DNA of 64,000 nucleotides from Fluviicola taffensis DSM 16823 (GTDB lineage Bacteria > Bacteroidota > Bacteroidia > Flavobacteriales_D > Crocinitomicaceae), in the NCBI RefSeq assembly GCF_000194605.1, contig NC_015321.1, forward strand, positions 992,001 to 1,056,000, in the 5' to 3' direction. Under the pieces are notes generated by a model that saw nothing but the letters and a program-made list of their open reading frames with translations, made no database searches and was not told the DNA's origin. Positions 53,508-62,099 of the stretch are shown here, in pieces. The position numbers and the translations under genes are program-made. The number at the start of each line of letters is the position of its first letter. Within the stretch, counting starts at the first letter, position 1.

Positions 53508-54797
53508 ATGCGTTTTTTGGCTGTTAAAGTATTGTTAACTTCACTTTTAGGGATTTCTTCCGGATTTTCCCAGTTGACAAATGATGCCTGTAATTCTGCA
53601 ACAAGTCTCTGTCCAAATCAAACCTTTTCAGGATCTAATATTGGGGCAACAGCAACCGCTTGTCCAAGTTGTGAAGATGATTTCACGTTTTGTTTCTCAG
53701 GTACAAATAGTGTTTGGTACAAATTCACCACCAACATTACTGGAGGAGATGTTAATTTTAACTTTTCAAATCTACTTTTCAACATACAAGCAACTCGCGG
53801 AACCGAATTACAAGCAACAATCGTTCAAGCAGCTGTTCAATGTGACGCTGCAACTTATACAGTAGTGAGTAATTGCGTAGCTGGATCGGCAGTTGGATTC
53901 ACTCTAACCGCTTTAGCTTTACCTGCAAACACTACTTACTATCTGGTCATTAACGGCGCAAAAAACGGTGGGGCAATCTTACCTGCAGAAGCAACTTTTG
54001 ACTTAAATGGATCAGGAAGTGGATTTGATAGACCAGCACCTGCAATCTCCATTGGAGGACCAACAATTCCTATTTGTCCTCAAACATCAACAGCATTTAC
54101 AACATATTTAGCGAATTGCACCGACACCAGTGATTTTCGATGGTTTGTAAACGGAATTCTGACAGCTGTTACACAAACTTCTTTGTGGTTAACCAGCGAT
54201 TTACAAGATGGTGATGTCGTTTCAGTTGTCTGTAGTTGTTTTTCTATTTGTCCAGACACATTAACCTTTTCTTACCCTCCCATTACTGTAGATCCAATAA
54301 CAGTAGATGCAGGTCCTGATCAAACAATTCAAGCTGGAACCAGCACTCAACTTATTGGCAACTCAAATGGAACAGATTTTATTTGGAGCCCGACTCAGAC
54401 ACTGAATACACCCTATTCGATTACCACTTTTGCCACACCCGATGAAACAACTGTTTATACATTAACGGCACTCAATGCAAATTGCTCGATAATGGATGAA
54501 GTAACCATATTTGTATCAAACAACTTAGAGATTCCTGGAAGTTTTTCTCCCAATGGAGATGGAACAAATGATAAATGGATTATCGACGGAATTAGTTTTT
54601 ATCCAGATGCACAAGTAGTTATCTATGATCGCTGGGGACAAAAGATTGCTGAAATTTCTGGCTACAGCATTACAAGAGCTTGGGATGGAACCAATAAAGG
54701 AAAACCCGTATCGGATGGTGTTTACTTTTATTCCTTAGATTTAAGACAAAACAACGACACAAAACCCCTTAAAGGAAGCATTACTGTAATCCGCTGA
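53508..54797 (+). CDS. T9SS type B sorting-domain protein, partner of a SprF-like protein
   Basis: A 429-residue exported protein: signal peptide (about 1-23, ending GFSQL), a Cys-rich beta domain (about 25-180; NDACNSATSLCPNQ, NSVWYKFTT), an Ig-like unit (about 185-350) and a gliding-motility-associated C-terminal domain (about 345-429: GSFSPNGDGTNDKWII, YDRWGQKI, DGVYFYSLDLR). The type B domain needs a cognate PorP/SprF protein, and that is the next gene, overlapping by one base (TGATG). Confidence 0.92.
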   Translation: MRFLAVKVLLTSLLGISSGFSQLTNDACNSATSLCPNQTFSGSNIGATATACPSCEDDFTFCFSGTNSVWYKFTTNITGGDVNFNFSNLLFNIQATRGTELQATIVQAAVQCDAATYTVVSNCVAGSAVGFTLTALALPANTTYYLVINGAKNGGAILPAEATFDLNGSGSGFDRPAPAISIGGPTIPICPQTSTAFTTYLANCTDTSDFRWFVNGILTAVTQTSLWLTSDLQDGDVVSVVCSCFSICPDTLTFSYPPITVDPITVDAGPDQTIQAGTSTQLIGNSNGTDFIWSPTQTLNTPYSITTFATPDETTVYTLTALNANCSIMDEVTIFVSNNLEIPGSFSPNGDGTNDKWIIDGISFYPDAQVVIYDRWGQKIAEISGYSITRAWDGTNKGKPVSDGVYFYSLDLRQNNDTKPLKGSITVIR

Positions 54798-55723
54798 TGA
54801 AAAATAGTCTTCTCTGCATACTTTTATTGTTCACCTTCTGTTCGCAAGCACAGCAAGTGAGTCACATGTCGCAGTGGATGCACCATCAATACGCACTAAA
54901 TCCAGCTTATACAGGTATAAAAACGTGTTTGGAAGTACAATCTACCATTCGAGGGCAATGGATCAAAGTAGACGGCGCTCCTTACAGTGGTTGGTTAAGT
55001 GTTCATGCACCATTGCAATCCAAAAGACGAAAATTTTTAAGTGCGCGCCACGGACTTGGAGGAATGGTTTACTTGGATAACATTGGACCATTTCAAGATG
55101 TGCGTGCTCAATTGTCCTATGCAGGACATTTCAATTTTTCATTAACAAACAGATTATCTCTTGGATTGGCAGTTGGAGCTCGGCAATTATCCTTTGATAT
55201 TAATGAAGCCAAACCATTAACTCCTGATCCAACAATCAACGGAAGTGGTTCGCAAATTCTCCCAACTGCAACATTTGGCGCTTGGTGGAATGGAAAGAAT
55301 TATTTTATTGGATTCTCGATGTATGAATTGATTCCGCAAAAATGGAAGGTGATTGGAATGAATGCCAAGTCACAAATGCACGCTATGTTAACTGGAGGAT
55401 ACAAATACACCATCAACCCTAAAATTGATTTTTACCCCGGAATTTACTTTGCTTACACTAAAAATACACCCATCGAACTTCAAGTGCATGCAATCGTAGA
55501 ATTCAGACGCAAGTTTAATTTTGGTTTAGGACTTAGAAATACCGATGCGTTGATTGCACTGGTTGGGTTTCGATTCAAAGAAAAGTGGAAGCTCGGCTAT
55601 TCGTATGATTTTGTCCTATCGAAGATGCGACCGAACACCTTTCATTCTCATGAAATAACACTTTCCTTTTCTCCGTGTAAACAACGTTCAGAAAGCACCT
55701 CTACCTGCGCAGATTTTGATTAA
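54797..55723 (+). CDS. PorP/SprF-family type IX secretion system membrane protein
   Basis: A 308-residue outer-membrane barrel protein with signal peptide (1-19, ending SQAQQ) and the family start (SHMSQWMHHQYALNPAYTG), then alternating strands typical for PorP/SprF (GLGGMVYLDNIGP, YAGHFNFSLTNRLSLGLAVG). SprF proteins tether or help export their adjacent type B cargo. The one-base overlap with the cargo gene makes this a matched pair. Confidence 0.94.
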   Translation: MKNSLLCILLLFTFCSQAQQVSHMSQWMHHQYALNPAYTGIKTCLEVQSTIRGQWIKVDGAPYSGWLSVHAPLQSKRRKFLSARHGLGGMVYLDNIGPFQDVRAQLSYAGHFNFSLTNRLSLGLAVGARQLSFDINEAKPLTPDPTINGSGSQILPTATFGAWWNGKNYFIGFSMYELIPQKWKVIGMNAKSQMHAMLTGGYKYTINPKIDFYPGIYFAYTKNTPIELQVHAIVEFRRKFNFGLGLRNTDALIALVGFRFKEKWKLGYSYDFVLSKMRPNTFHSHEITLSFSPCKQRSESTSTCADFD

Positions 55724-55821
55724 ATCACTGAGCTATTCAGAAGGAACTGTTTATAAGTATCTCATTAGCTTGAATTATTCGCTTTATTTCTTTCGAAATT
55801 TGAGAGATAAAGCAATTTTGA

Positions 55822-56787
55822 ATGAAAAAACAACTTTCTATAATCGTATTAATCGCTGCAATGACTTCCTGCGTACCTGCGAAAAAATACAACGAACTTC
55901 TTGAAAGAGAAAAAGTATGCAGTGAAGAACTGAATAAATACAAAGCTTCTAGTATCGAAAACGAAGGAAAAGCCAAAGACTTACAAGTCATGGTAGACCA
56001 GTTTCGAAAAGACATCATTTCTTTAAAGAAAGACACCTTGGAATTAGGTTCGAATTTGCGATTTCTTCAAACACAATACGACTTAATGGTTTCTCAAAAC
56101 GAAGTTTACGAACAAAAACTCGACCAAATGCGGATGAAGGGACAGAAAGAATCTGCCAATTATCAAGCGGATATTGATTCGAAAAATCAAGAACTTCAAC
56201 GAAAAGAAGATGCCCTAAAAACATTAGAAAGCGAGTTAATCGCTAAAGAAAAGTTGTTAATTGAACGAGAAGAGCGCGTAACCGAATTGGAAGAAATGAT
56301 CAAACGTAAGGATGACGCCATGAAGCAATTAAAAACACGTGTATCTGCCGCTTTGAAAGGCTTTGAGAACAAAGGATTGACGGTCGTTGAAAAGAATGGT
56401 AAAATTTATGTCTCTTTAGAAGCTAAATTGCTCTTTGCGTCTGGAAGCACCACTGTAGAAGCTGAAGGAAAAAAAGCGCTTGTCGATCTTGCTAAAGTTT
56501 TGGAAAATGAGAAAGATTTAGAAATAATTGTTGAAGGTCATACTGATACAGATAAGCTAGCGAGTACAGCGCATCCAAAATCCAATTGGGAATTGAGTGT
56601 ACTTCGCTCAACAGCAGTTGTGGAAATAATGATTGGAAACAGCAAAATGAATCCAATGCAATTAATGGCAGCTGGAAGAGGCGAATATCATCCTGTAGAT
56701 GCAAAAGACAAAGCAAAAAACAGACGTATTGAAGTGATTATCTCTCCAAATTTGAATGAGCTTTATCAAATATTAGACGGAAAATAA
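55822..56787 (+). CDS. OmpA-domain lipoprotein with coiled coil
   Basis: A 321-residue lipoprotein with lipobox MTSC (C17), a long coiled coil (about 20-180) and an OmpA-like peptidoglycan-binding domain (about 195-315: LLFASGSTTVEAEGKKAL, IVEGHTDTD, NWELSVLRSTAVV, AAGRGEYHPVDAKDKAKNRRIEV). It likely links the outer membrane to peptidoglycan. It follows the SprF gene after about 100 bp and precedes a terminator. Confidence 0.92.
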   Translation: MKKQLSIIVLIAAMTSCVPAKKYNELLEREKVCSEELNKYKASSIENEGKAKDLQVMVDQFRKDIISLKKDTLELGSNLRFLQTQYDLMVSQNEVYEQKLDQMRMKGQKESANYQADIDSKNQELQRKEDALKTLESELIAKEKLLIEREERVTELEEMIKRKDDAMKQLKTRVSAALKGFENKGLTVVEKNGKIYVSLEAKLLFASGSTTVEAEGKKALVDLAKVLENEKDLEIIVEGHTDTDKLASTAHPKSNWELSVLRSTAVVEIMIGNSKMNPMQLMAAGRGEYHPVDAKDKAKNRRIEVIISPNLNELYQILDGK

Positions 56788-56807
56788 TTTCGATTTAAAC
56801 TTCCAAG

Positions 56808-56836
56808 AAAGACACTCAATTAGGGTGTCTTTTTTT
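56808..56836 (+). terminator. Terminator after the OmpA lipoprotein gene
   Basis: AAGACAC/GTGTCTT stem, loop of about 9 nt and TTTTTT. Confidence 0.85.
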
Positions 56837-56882
56837 ATGAAATAATTCGTAACTTCAAGAAACAAATATAGAGACAAACGTC

Positions 56883-57242
56883 ATGAAACAAACATTAGTC
56901 ATCGGAGCAACAACCAAAGAAGATCGCTATTCAAACAGAGCTATTCGAGCTTTGAGAAGTCACAAACACCCCGTTATAGCTTTTGGCCAAAGAGCTGGAA
57001 CAGTACTAGATGTGGAAATCGAAACGGAATGGAATCCAAATTGGGACATTGAAACTGTTACTTTGTATTTAGGTCCGCAAAATCAGGAAGGATATATTGA
57101 CAAGATTTTGGCTTTAAAACCGAATCGGGTTATCTTCAACCCTGGAACAGAAAATCCAGAATTTATTGAAAAACTGAGAGCAGCCAAGATTCACCCTGAA
57201 ATTGCGTGCACACTAGTAATGCTATCAGTTGGAACTTATTGA
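56883..57242 (+). CDS. CoA-binding (Rossmann) domain protein
   Basis: A 119-residue cytosolic protein of the small CoA-binding/YccU-like family. Signature VIGATTKEDRYSNRAIRAL (about 6-24) replaces the usual GAS...R...V pattern, with VIAFGQRAG and RVIFNPGTENPEF further on. The role is unknown; relatives bind CoA. Monocistronic between two terminators. Confidence 0.9.
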   Translation: MKQTLVIGATTKEDRYSNRAIRALRSHKHPVIAFGQRAGTVLDVEIETEWNPNWDIETVTLYLGPQNQEGYIDKILALKPNRVIFNPGTENPEFIEKLRAAKIHPEIACTLVMLSVGTY

Positions 57243-57253
57243 CTACCCCAAAC

Positions 57254-57287
57254 AAAAAAACCGAAGCTTTCACTTCGGTTTTTTTAT
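57254..57287. terminator. Bidirectional terminator between CoA-binding gene and queA
   Basis: AAAACCGAAG/CTTCGGTTTT stem with a 6-nt loop and A- and T-runs. Confidence 0.92.
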
Positions 57288-57300
57288 GCTATCTCTTTTC

Positions 57301-58359
57301 TTACAAAATCAACATCGCATCACCGTACGAGTAGAATTTATATTTTTCTTTAATTGCTTCATGATAAGCTTCCATCATCAAATCATGACCACAGAAAGCT
57401 GAAATCATCATCAACAAAGTTGAAAGCGGTGTATGGAAGTTTGTAACCAAACTATCCGCAATACTGAAATCGTATGGAGGGAAAATAAATTTATTTGTCC
57501 AACCATCAAATGCTTTCAACATGTTATCTGTAGAAACAGATGTTTCAACTGCACGCATAGAAGTTGTCCCAATCGCGCAAACACGTTTCTTATTTTTCTT
57601 AGCTTCATTCACAATTCTTGCAGCCTTATCTGTGATAATAACCTGCTCAGAATCCATTTTATGTTTTGTCAAATCTTCTACTTCCACAGAACGGAAAGTT
57701 CCCAGACCAACATGCAACGTAACTTCAGCAAAATTAATTCCTTTCAACTCCAATCGCTTCAACAACTCACGAGAGAAATGCAAACCAGCAGTTGGCGCTG
57801 CAACAGCTCCTTCTTCTTTTGCATAGATTGTTTGGTATCTCTCCTCGTCTGTCTCTTCTACTTCACGTTTGATGTATTTCGGAAGCGGAGTTTCTCCAAG
57901 CTCAGTAATTTTTGCTTTGAATTCTTCGTAAGGTCCGTCAAACAAGAAGCGCAATGTTCTTCCTCGAGAAGTTGTATTATCAATAACCTCAGCCACCAAT
58001 GAGTCATCGTCACCGAAATACAATTTATTTCCAATTCTAATTTTACGAGCAGGATCAACCAATACGTCCCACAAAAGGCTTTCACGGTTCAATTCTCTCA
58101 ATAAGAAAACTTCAATTTTAGCCCCCGTTTTCTCTTTGTTTCCGTACATACGAGCAGGGAAAACACGTGTATTGTTCATAATCATCACATCACCTTCTCC
58201 AAAGTAATTGATAATATCTTTAAACAAGCGATGCTCAATTTTTCCGGTCTCACGATGGATTACCATTAAACGTGCTTCATCACGGTGTTCACTTGGGTAC
58301 TCAGCAATCAGTTCGTCCGGAAGGTCGAAACTGAATTCAGAAAGCTTCATTTTATTCAT
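57301..58359 (-). CDS. queA: S-adenosylmethionine:tRNA ribosyltransferase-isomerase
   Basis: A 352-residue cytosolic enzyme that adds the ribosyl part of SAM to preQ1 in tRNA, the epoxyqueuosine step. Motifs: [25 protein letters not shown] at the start, [32 protein letters not shown] and [13 protein letters not shown]. It is the last gene of the ftsX-DUF3098-uppP-truB run, with its own probable promoter at 58427-58397. Confidence 0.96.
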   Translation of the reverse strand: MNKMKLSEFSFDLPDELIAEYPSEHRDEARLMVIHRETGKIEHRLFKDIINYFGEGDVMIMNNTRVFPARMYGNKEKTGAKIEVFLLRELNRESLLWDVLVDPARKIRIGNKLYFGDDDSLVAEVIDNTTSRGRTLRFLFDGPYEEFKAKITELGETPLPKYIKREVEETDEERYQTIYAKEEGAVAAPTAGLHFSRELLKRLELKGINFAEVTLHVGLGTFRSVEVEDLTKHKMDSEQVIITDKAARIVNEAKKNKKRVCAIGTTSMRAVETSVSTDNMLKAFDGWTNKFIFPPYDFSIADSLVTNFHTPLSTLLMMISAFCGHDLMMEAYHEAIKEKYKFYSYGDAMLIL

Positions 58360-58396
58360 ACAAGATGTATTTTTAGCGCTTTAAATCAAAAGAGCG

Positions 58397-58427
58397 CAAA
58401 AGTATAAAAAATCGAGGTAACTACAAA
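58397..58427 (-). promoter_or_regulatory. Promoter of queA overlapping the truB stop
   Basis: On the minus strand TTTG at 58427-58424, a 19-bp spacer and TACTTTTG at 58404-58397. The TTTG lies at the truB stop codon. Leader to the ATG is about 37 nt. Confidence 0.55.
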
Positions 58428-59116
58428 GGTTGTTCTTCAATGAATGATATCCATTCTTCCACACTCTTGGAATCTTTGATGTCATAAATTCCAGATCTGG
58501 TTCTTCGCAATGCTATTAATGTTGCTCCACATTCCAATTTCTGTCCAAAATCGTGTGCTATCGATCGAATATAAGTTCCTTTTGAACAGGAAATTTCAAA
58601 ATCTATTTCTGGAAAACGAGTACTATCTATCTGGAAATCCATGATTTCAATCGCATTCGCTTTCAATTCTTTTTCAATTCCAGCTCTTGCATAATCGTAA
58701 GCACGTTTTCCATCAATTTGCTTAGCAGAAAATAAAGGCGGCACTTGTTGTTGAACTCCTAAAAAACTCAAACGCACTTCTTCCAATTGCTCTGAAGTAA
58801 TTCCAGTTGGTTCTTTCTCAGAATTATACTTGGTTTCTAAATCATAGGAAGGAGTTGTTTTCCCCAAAAGGAAAGTTCCGGTGTATGTTTTCGTATCAGA
58901 AGTCAATCCTTCAATCAACTTCGTGTGTTTTCCAATACAAATAACCAATAAACCTGTTGCTAACGGATCTAAAGTTCCCGCATGACCAACTTTCAATTTT
59001 TTGACGCCTAGTTTTTGACGCAAATGCCAACGCAATTTATTTACGGCATCGAAAGAAGTCCATTTCAATGGCTTATCGACCAAAATGGTGCTTCCTTGAG
59101 AAAATTCTGTAATCAT
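58421..59116 (-). CDS. truB: tRNA pseudouridine(55) synthase
   Basis: A 231-residue cytosolic pseudouridine synthase acting on U55 of tRNA. The catalytic Asp lies in GHAGTLDPLATGLLVI (about residues 45-60), preceded by LVDKPLKWTSFDAV, with KRAYDYARAG and CSKGTYIRSIAHDFG further on. I chose ATG 59116 because it forms an ATGA overlap with the uppP stop and starts just before the family core; an in-frame start at 59176 would put 20 extra residues in uppP. Confidence 0.95.
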   Translation of the reverse strand: MITEFSQGSTILVDKPLKWTSFDAVNKLRWHLRQKLGVKKLKVGHAGTLDPLATGLLVICIGKHTKLIEGLTSDTKTYTGTFLLGKTTPSYDLETKYNSEKEPTGITSEQLEEVRLSFLGVQQQVPPLFSAKQIDGKRAYDYARAGIEKELKANAIEIMDFQIDSTRFPEIDFEISCSKGTYIRSIAHDFGQKLECGATLIALRRTRSGIYDIKDSKSVEEWISFIEEQPL

Positions 59117-59931
59117 TTTAAAAACAAGAAATAAAGCAATATGAAACTTCCTGCTATAATCCGATACCAACCCCAAACCTTAAAGCCATATTTTTGAAGG
59201 ATTCCAACAAAGAATTTGATTGCCAAAATTGCAACAATAAAGGCAACAATATTTCCAATTAAGAAGAACCACAAAGACTCATTGGAAGCAAAAATCATTT
59301 CATATCCTTTTTGTTCAACCGTAGGCGTAACTTCCCAATCTTTTAAGAAAATTGAATAACAAGTTACAGCAAACATCGTCGGAACAGCCAAAAAGAAACT
59401 GAACTCAGCAGCAGTTTTTCGTGATAACCCTTGCTGCATACCTCCAATAATAGAAGCTGCCGATCTACTAGTCCCTGGCATCATTGCCAAACATTGCCAA
59501 AATCCAATCGTAATTGCTTTCCGAAAAGTAATATCTTCTTCTTTTAATATTTTGGGATTCTGAAAAAATCGATCGATGAATATCAAAACAACGCCACCTA
59601 AAATCAATGTTACAGCAATTGGAACGGGTTTCTCCAAAACACTTTCGATCAAATCATCAAAAAGCAAACCTAACACCAATGCAGGAACTACTGCAAAGGC
59701 TAATTTCAAATAAAACTGAATGGTCGTTTCTTTAAAGAACTTTTTCCAATACAAAACCACAACTGCAAGTATCGCCCCAAACTGAATCGATACCATAAAC
59801 ATCTTAATAAATGCGCTGTCCTGAATTTCTGCAACGGAACTTGCAAAAATCATATGCGCTGTTGATGAAACAGGCAAAAACTCAGTTAGGCCCTCAATGA
59901 GAGCCAATATAATTGCTTCAAACCAATTCAT
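59113..59931 (-). CDS. uppP: Undecaprenyl-diphosphate phosphatase
   Basis: A 272-residue inner-membrane enzyme (BacA family) that recycles the lipid carrier for cell-wall synthesis. Both conserved regions are seen: EGLTEFLPVSSTAHM (about 13-27) and PGTSRSAASIIGGMQQGLSR (MPGTSRS near residue 157), with about eight helices. It overlaps truB by 4 nt and follows the DUF3098 gene after 3 nt. Confidence 0.96.
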   Translation of the reverse strand: MNWFEAIILALIEGLTEFLPVSSTAHMIFASSVAEIQDSAFIKMFMVSIQFGAILAVVVLYWKKFFKETTIQFYLKLAFAVVPALVLGLLFDDLIESVLEKPVPIAVTLILGGVVLIFIDRFFQNPKILKEEDITFRKAITIGFWQCLAMMPGTSRSAASIIGGMQQGLSRKTAAEFSFFLAVPTMFAVTCYSIFLKDWEVTPTVEQKGYEMIFASNESLWFFLIGNIVAFIVAILAIKFFVGILQKYGFKVWGWYRIIAGSFILLYFLFLK

Positions 59932-59934
59932 GGA

Positions 59935-60183
59935 TTATTCTTGAGAGTTGGAATTTTTAGCTTTCTTCATGATTCCGTAAATCATGATTACAAAACCAGC
60001 GATGATTAGTATAGGAGATATCGTGATTCGAACTGTCGAAAACAATTCTTTTTCATGAAACTCAGCTGGATTGTCTGCTCCACCGCCGATCATTAAAAGA
60101 TAGCCAATAAGATTGATTGCTAAACCAATGAAAATGATTCGTAGGTTCTCTTTTTTAATTGGAAAGTCAAATTTATTGTTCAT
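59935..60183 (-). CDS. DUF3098 two-helix membrane protein
   Basis: An 82-residue protein with two hydrophobic helices (about 13-33 and 50-70), an MIGGGADNP segment between them and a lysine-rich tail, the pattern of DUF3098. Conserved between ftsX and uppP in Bacteroidota, which points to an envelope or division role. No catalytic motif. Confidence 0.88.
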   Translation of the reverse strand: MNNKFDFPIKKENLRIIFIGLAINLIGYLLMIGGGADNPAEFHEKELFSTVRITISPILIIAGFVIMIYGIMKKAKNSNSQE

Positions 60184-60207
60184 GATATAAATGAATGTGG
60201 GGCTAAA

Positions 60208-61098
60208 TTAATATAAATCATCCAATTTTGCACGTAAATATTTGTTTAGCGCAAACCAAGTTGAAACAATGGTTAAAACACAACCAATAATTAACAAGGA
60301 GGCAAAAAGCAATAGAATATCCACCAACTTCAAATTGATTTCGACCACATCCAATATATTATTCAAGGCAAAAAAGACCGTCATCAAAAAGGCCATTCCA
60401 ATGATTCCTGAAACGAGTCCTTGAAAAATGGCTTGTTTTAAAAATGGTTTTCGAATAAATCCACTCCTTGCACCAACCAATTGCATGGTTTTAATAGTGA
60501 ATCTTTTGGAGTAAAGCGACAAGCGAATCGTATTATTAATCATTGCAACTGCGATTACAATTAAAAGTGAAGCCACCAATAAAATTAAAAATGCAAATTG
60601 TTTGAAACCCAAATTCACTTCTTCCAATGCTGCTTTGTCATAATTGACTTCGGCAAGCATATCTCCGAACTTCGTATTCAAACGTGTTTCAATTTCTTTC
60701 ATTCCCTTTTTGGTCACGTAAGAACTTACAGGTCTGAAGTTAATTGTTGGAGGAAGCGGGTTTTCTCCCTCAAAAATCGCCAAGATTTCATCCGAATTTT
60801 GATCTGCACCTTTAAACTCTTCAATAGCGCGTTCGGGAGAAACAAAAACCACCTCTTTGAAACAATCCCACGATTTCAATTCCTGTTCTACTTGCTTAAT
60901 ATCTGCAGCGTTGTATTCCGATTTAAAGAATAAATCGCCGTGCAAATTTTCTCTTGCTTGCTTTTGCAAAGAGTCTAAACCAATCACTCCCGCTAAAACC
61001 AATCCGATCATAAACAAAACCAACGAAATGCCAATTACGGTAGAAATGTAACTAGTTCGAAGCCCCTTTTTTCCTGTTTTTTCGATTCTTTTACTCAT
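60208..61098 (-). CDS. ftsX: Cell division protein FtsX (ABC permease-like)
   Basis: A 296-residue inner-membrane protein with four helices (about 18-40, 165-190, 220-245, 258-282), an extracytoplasmic loop (about 40-160) and the short amphipathic start (KRIEKTGKKGLRTSYIS). FtsX with FtsE regulates peptidoglycan hydrolases at division. I prefer ATG 61098; the longer frame to 61125 would run through a TAATTTTG promoter-like box (61111-61104 on the minus strand) that ends 5 nt before this ATG. First gene of the run ending in queA. Confidence 0.92.
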   Translation of the reverse strand: MSKRIEKTGKKGLRTSYISTVIGISLVLFMIGLVLAGVIGLDSLQKQARENLHGDLFFKSEYNAADIKQVEQELKSWDCFKEVVFVSPERAIEEFKGADQNSDEILAIFEGENPLPPTINFRPVSSYVTKKGMKEIETRLNTKFGDMLAEVNYDKAALEEVNLGFKQFAFLILLVASLLIVIAVAMINNTIRLSLYSKRFTIKTMQLVGARSGFIRKPFLKQAIFQGLVSGIIGMAFLMTVFFALNNILDVVEINLKLVDILLLFASLLIIGCVLTIVSTWFALNKYLRAKLDDLY

Positions 61099-61194
61099 CA
61101 AACCAAAATTACACTTTTTAGTCACAACCTTTTTTATTAATTTGAGAAGCTATTAACGAAGAAATGAACAACTAGTTATCTTTTTAAGAATTTA

Positions 61195-61206
61195 TTACCA
61201 TGGTAA
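61195..61206 (+). promoter_or_regulatory. Palindromic operator candidate in the YceI promoter
   Basis: Perfect 12-bp palindrome TTACCATGGTAA located where the -33 element should be, 11 bp before the TATATTTG -7 box at 61218-61225. Placement suggests repressor or activator binding; the factor is unknown. Confidence 0.5.
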
Positions 61207-61217
61207 ATAAAAAGATG

Positions 61218-61225
61218 TATATTTG
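61218..61225 (+). promoter_or_regulatory. -7 box of the YceI-family gene
   Basis: TATATTTG matches TAnnTTTG and ends 22 nt before the ATG. Confidence 0.6.
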
Positions 61226-61247
61226 TCAAACATTAATTTAAATCACG

Positions 61248-61874
61248 ATGAAAAAGACATTATTTTACACAGCATCATTGGCATTTGTTGCACTAGGAAT
61301 GACTGCTTGCGGAGGATCTACTGAAGCTTCAGAAGACACAGCAGTAACTTACCAATTAGACGCAACTGCAACGACGTTAAAATGGAAAGGTAACTATGCA
61401 GATGATTCTCATTCGCACAATGGAACCGTGAAAATTTCTGAGGGATCAGTTAACTACAAAGGTGAAACTTTCGAAGCAGGAAGCTTTACTGTTGATATGA
61501 AAACAATTGAAAGTGAATTGACTCCTGAAACTGGTTCTGACAAATTAATCGGTCATTTAGGTGCTCCAGATTTTTTCAACATTGCTCAATTTCCAAATGT
61601 AACTGTGAAAATAAACAGCATTTCTGATACAGAAATCGATGCTACATTAAACGTCGCTGGTAAGGAAGTTCCTGCAAAAATGCCAGTTACAGTTAAGAAA
61701 ACAGATAAAGAATTGACTGCAAAAGGAAAATTCACAATTGATTTCTCTTCAATGGATGTTGTAGGTTTCAAACCAAATCCTGAAATGGAGAAAGAAAAAC
61801 CAAATCAATACGTAAAACCAGGCATTGATTTTGAATTGAATTTAGTCTTGAAAGCTGAAGCTTCAAAAGAATAA
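61248..61874 (+). CDS. YceI-family lipoprotein
   Basis: A 208-residue lipoprotein with lipobox MTAC (C21), then a YceI lipocalin-like barrel (about 34-204) that binds isoprenoid-type or amphiphilic lipids in relatives: YQLDATATTLKWKG, HNGTVKISEGSV, KLIGHLGAPDFFNIAQFP, KGKFTIDFSSMDVVG. It sits alone between its own promoter with a palindrome and a strong terminator. Ligand and role are unknown; stress induction is common in relatives. Confidence 0.93.
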   Translation: MKKTLFYTASLAFVALGMTACGGSTEASEDTAVTYQLDATATTLKWKGNYADDSHSHNGTVKISEGSVNYKGETFEAGSFTVDMKTIESELTPETGSDKLIGHLGAPDFFNIAQFPNVTVKINSISDTEIDATLNVAGKEVPAKMPVTVKKTDKELTAKGKFTIDFSSMDVVGFKPNPEMEKEKPNQYVKPGIDFELNLVLKAEASKE

Positions 61875-61894
61875 GAATTTCATTTATAGCCTAT

Positions 61895-61933
61895 AAAAAG
61901 CTCCATCCGATATCTATCGGATGGAGCTTTTTT
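61895..61933 (+). terminator. Terminator after the YceI gene
   Basis: A near-perfect stem AAAAAGCTCCATCCGATA with its complement and a TTTTTT run. Confidence 0.93.
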
Positions 61934-62052
61934 GTGATATCAACTTTCGAGGAATACTTAATCTCAATTAATCACACTTGCCAACTAAAATAAAATAATT
62001 TTACACAATTCGTTTTATATCTAAAAATATGTGATAATTCATTTCTAATAAA

Positions 62053-62081
62053 TTGACGGAATCATTTTTGAGTTATTTTTG
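62053..62081 (+). promoter_or_regulatory. Promoter of the aspartate kinase gene
   Basis: TTG at 62053-62055, 18-bp spacer, TATTTTTG at 62074-62081. The ATG 62100 is 19 nt after the box; the final TTG of the box is also the in-frame alternative start at 62079, which I reject. Confidence 0.65.
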
Positions 62082-62099
62082 CAAAAAAATAATTTTCAG

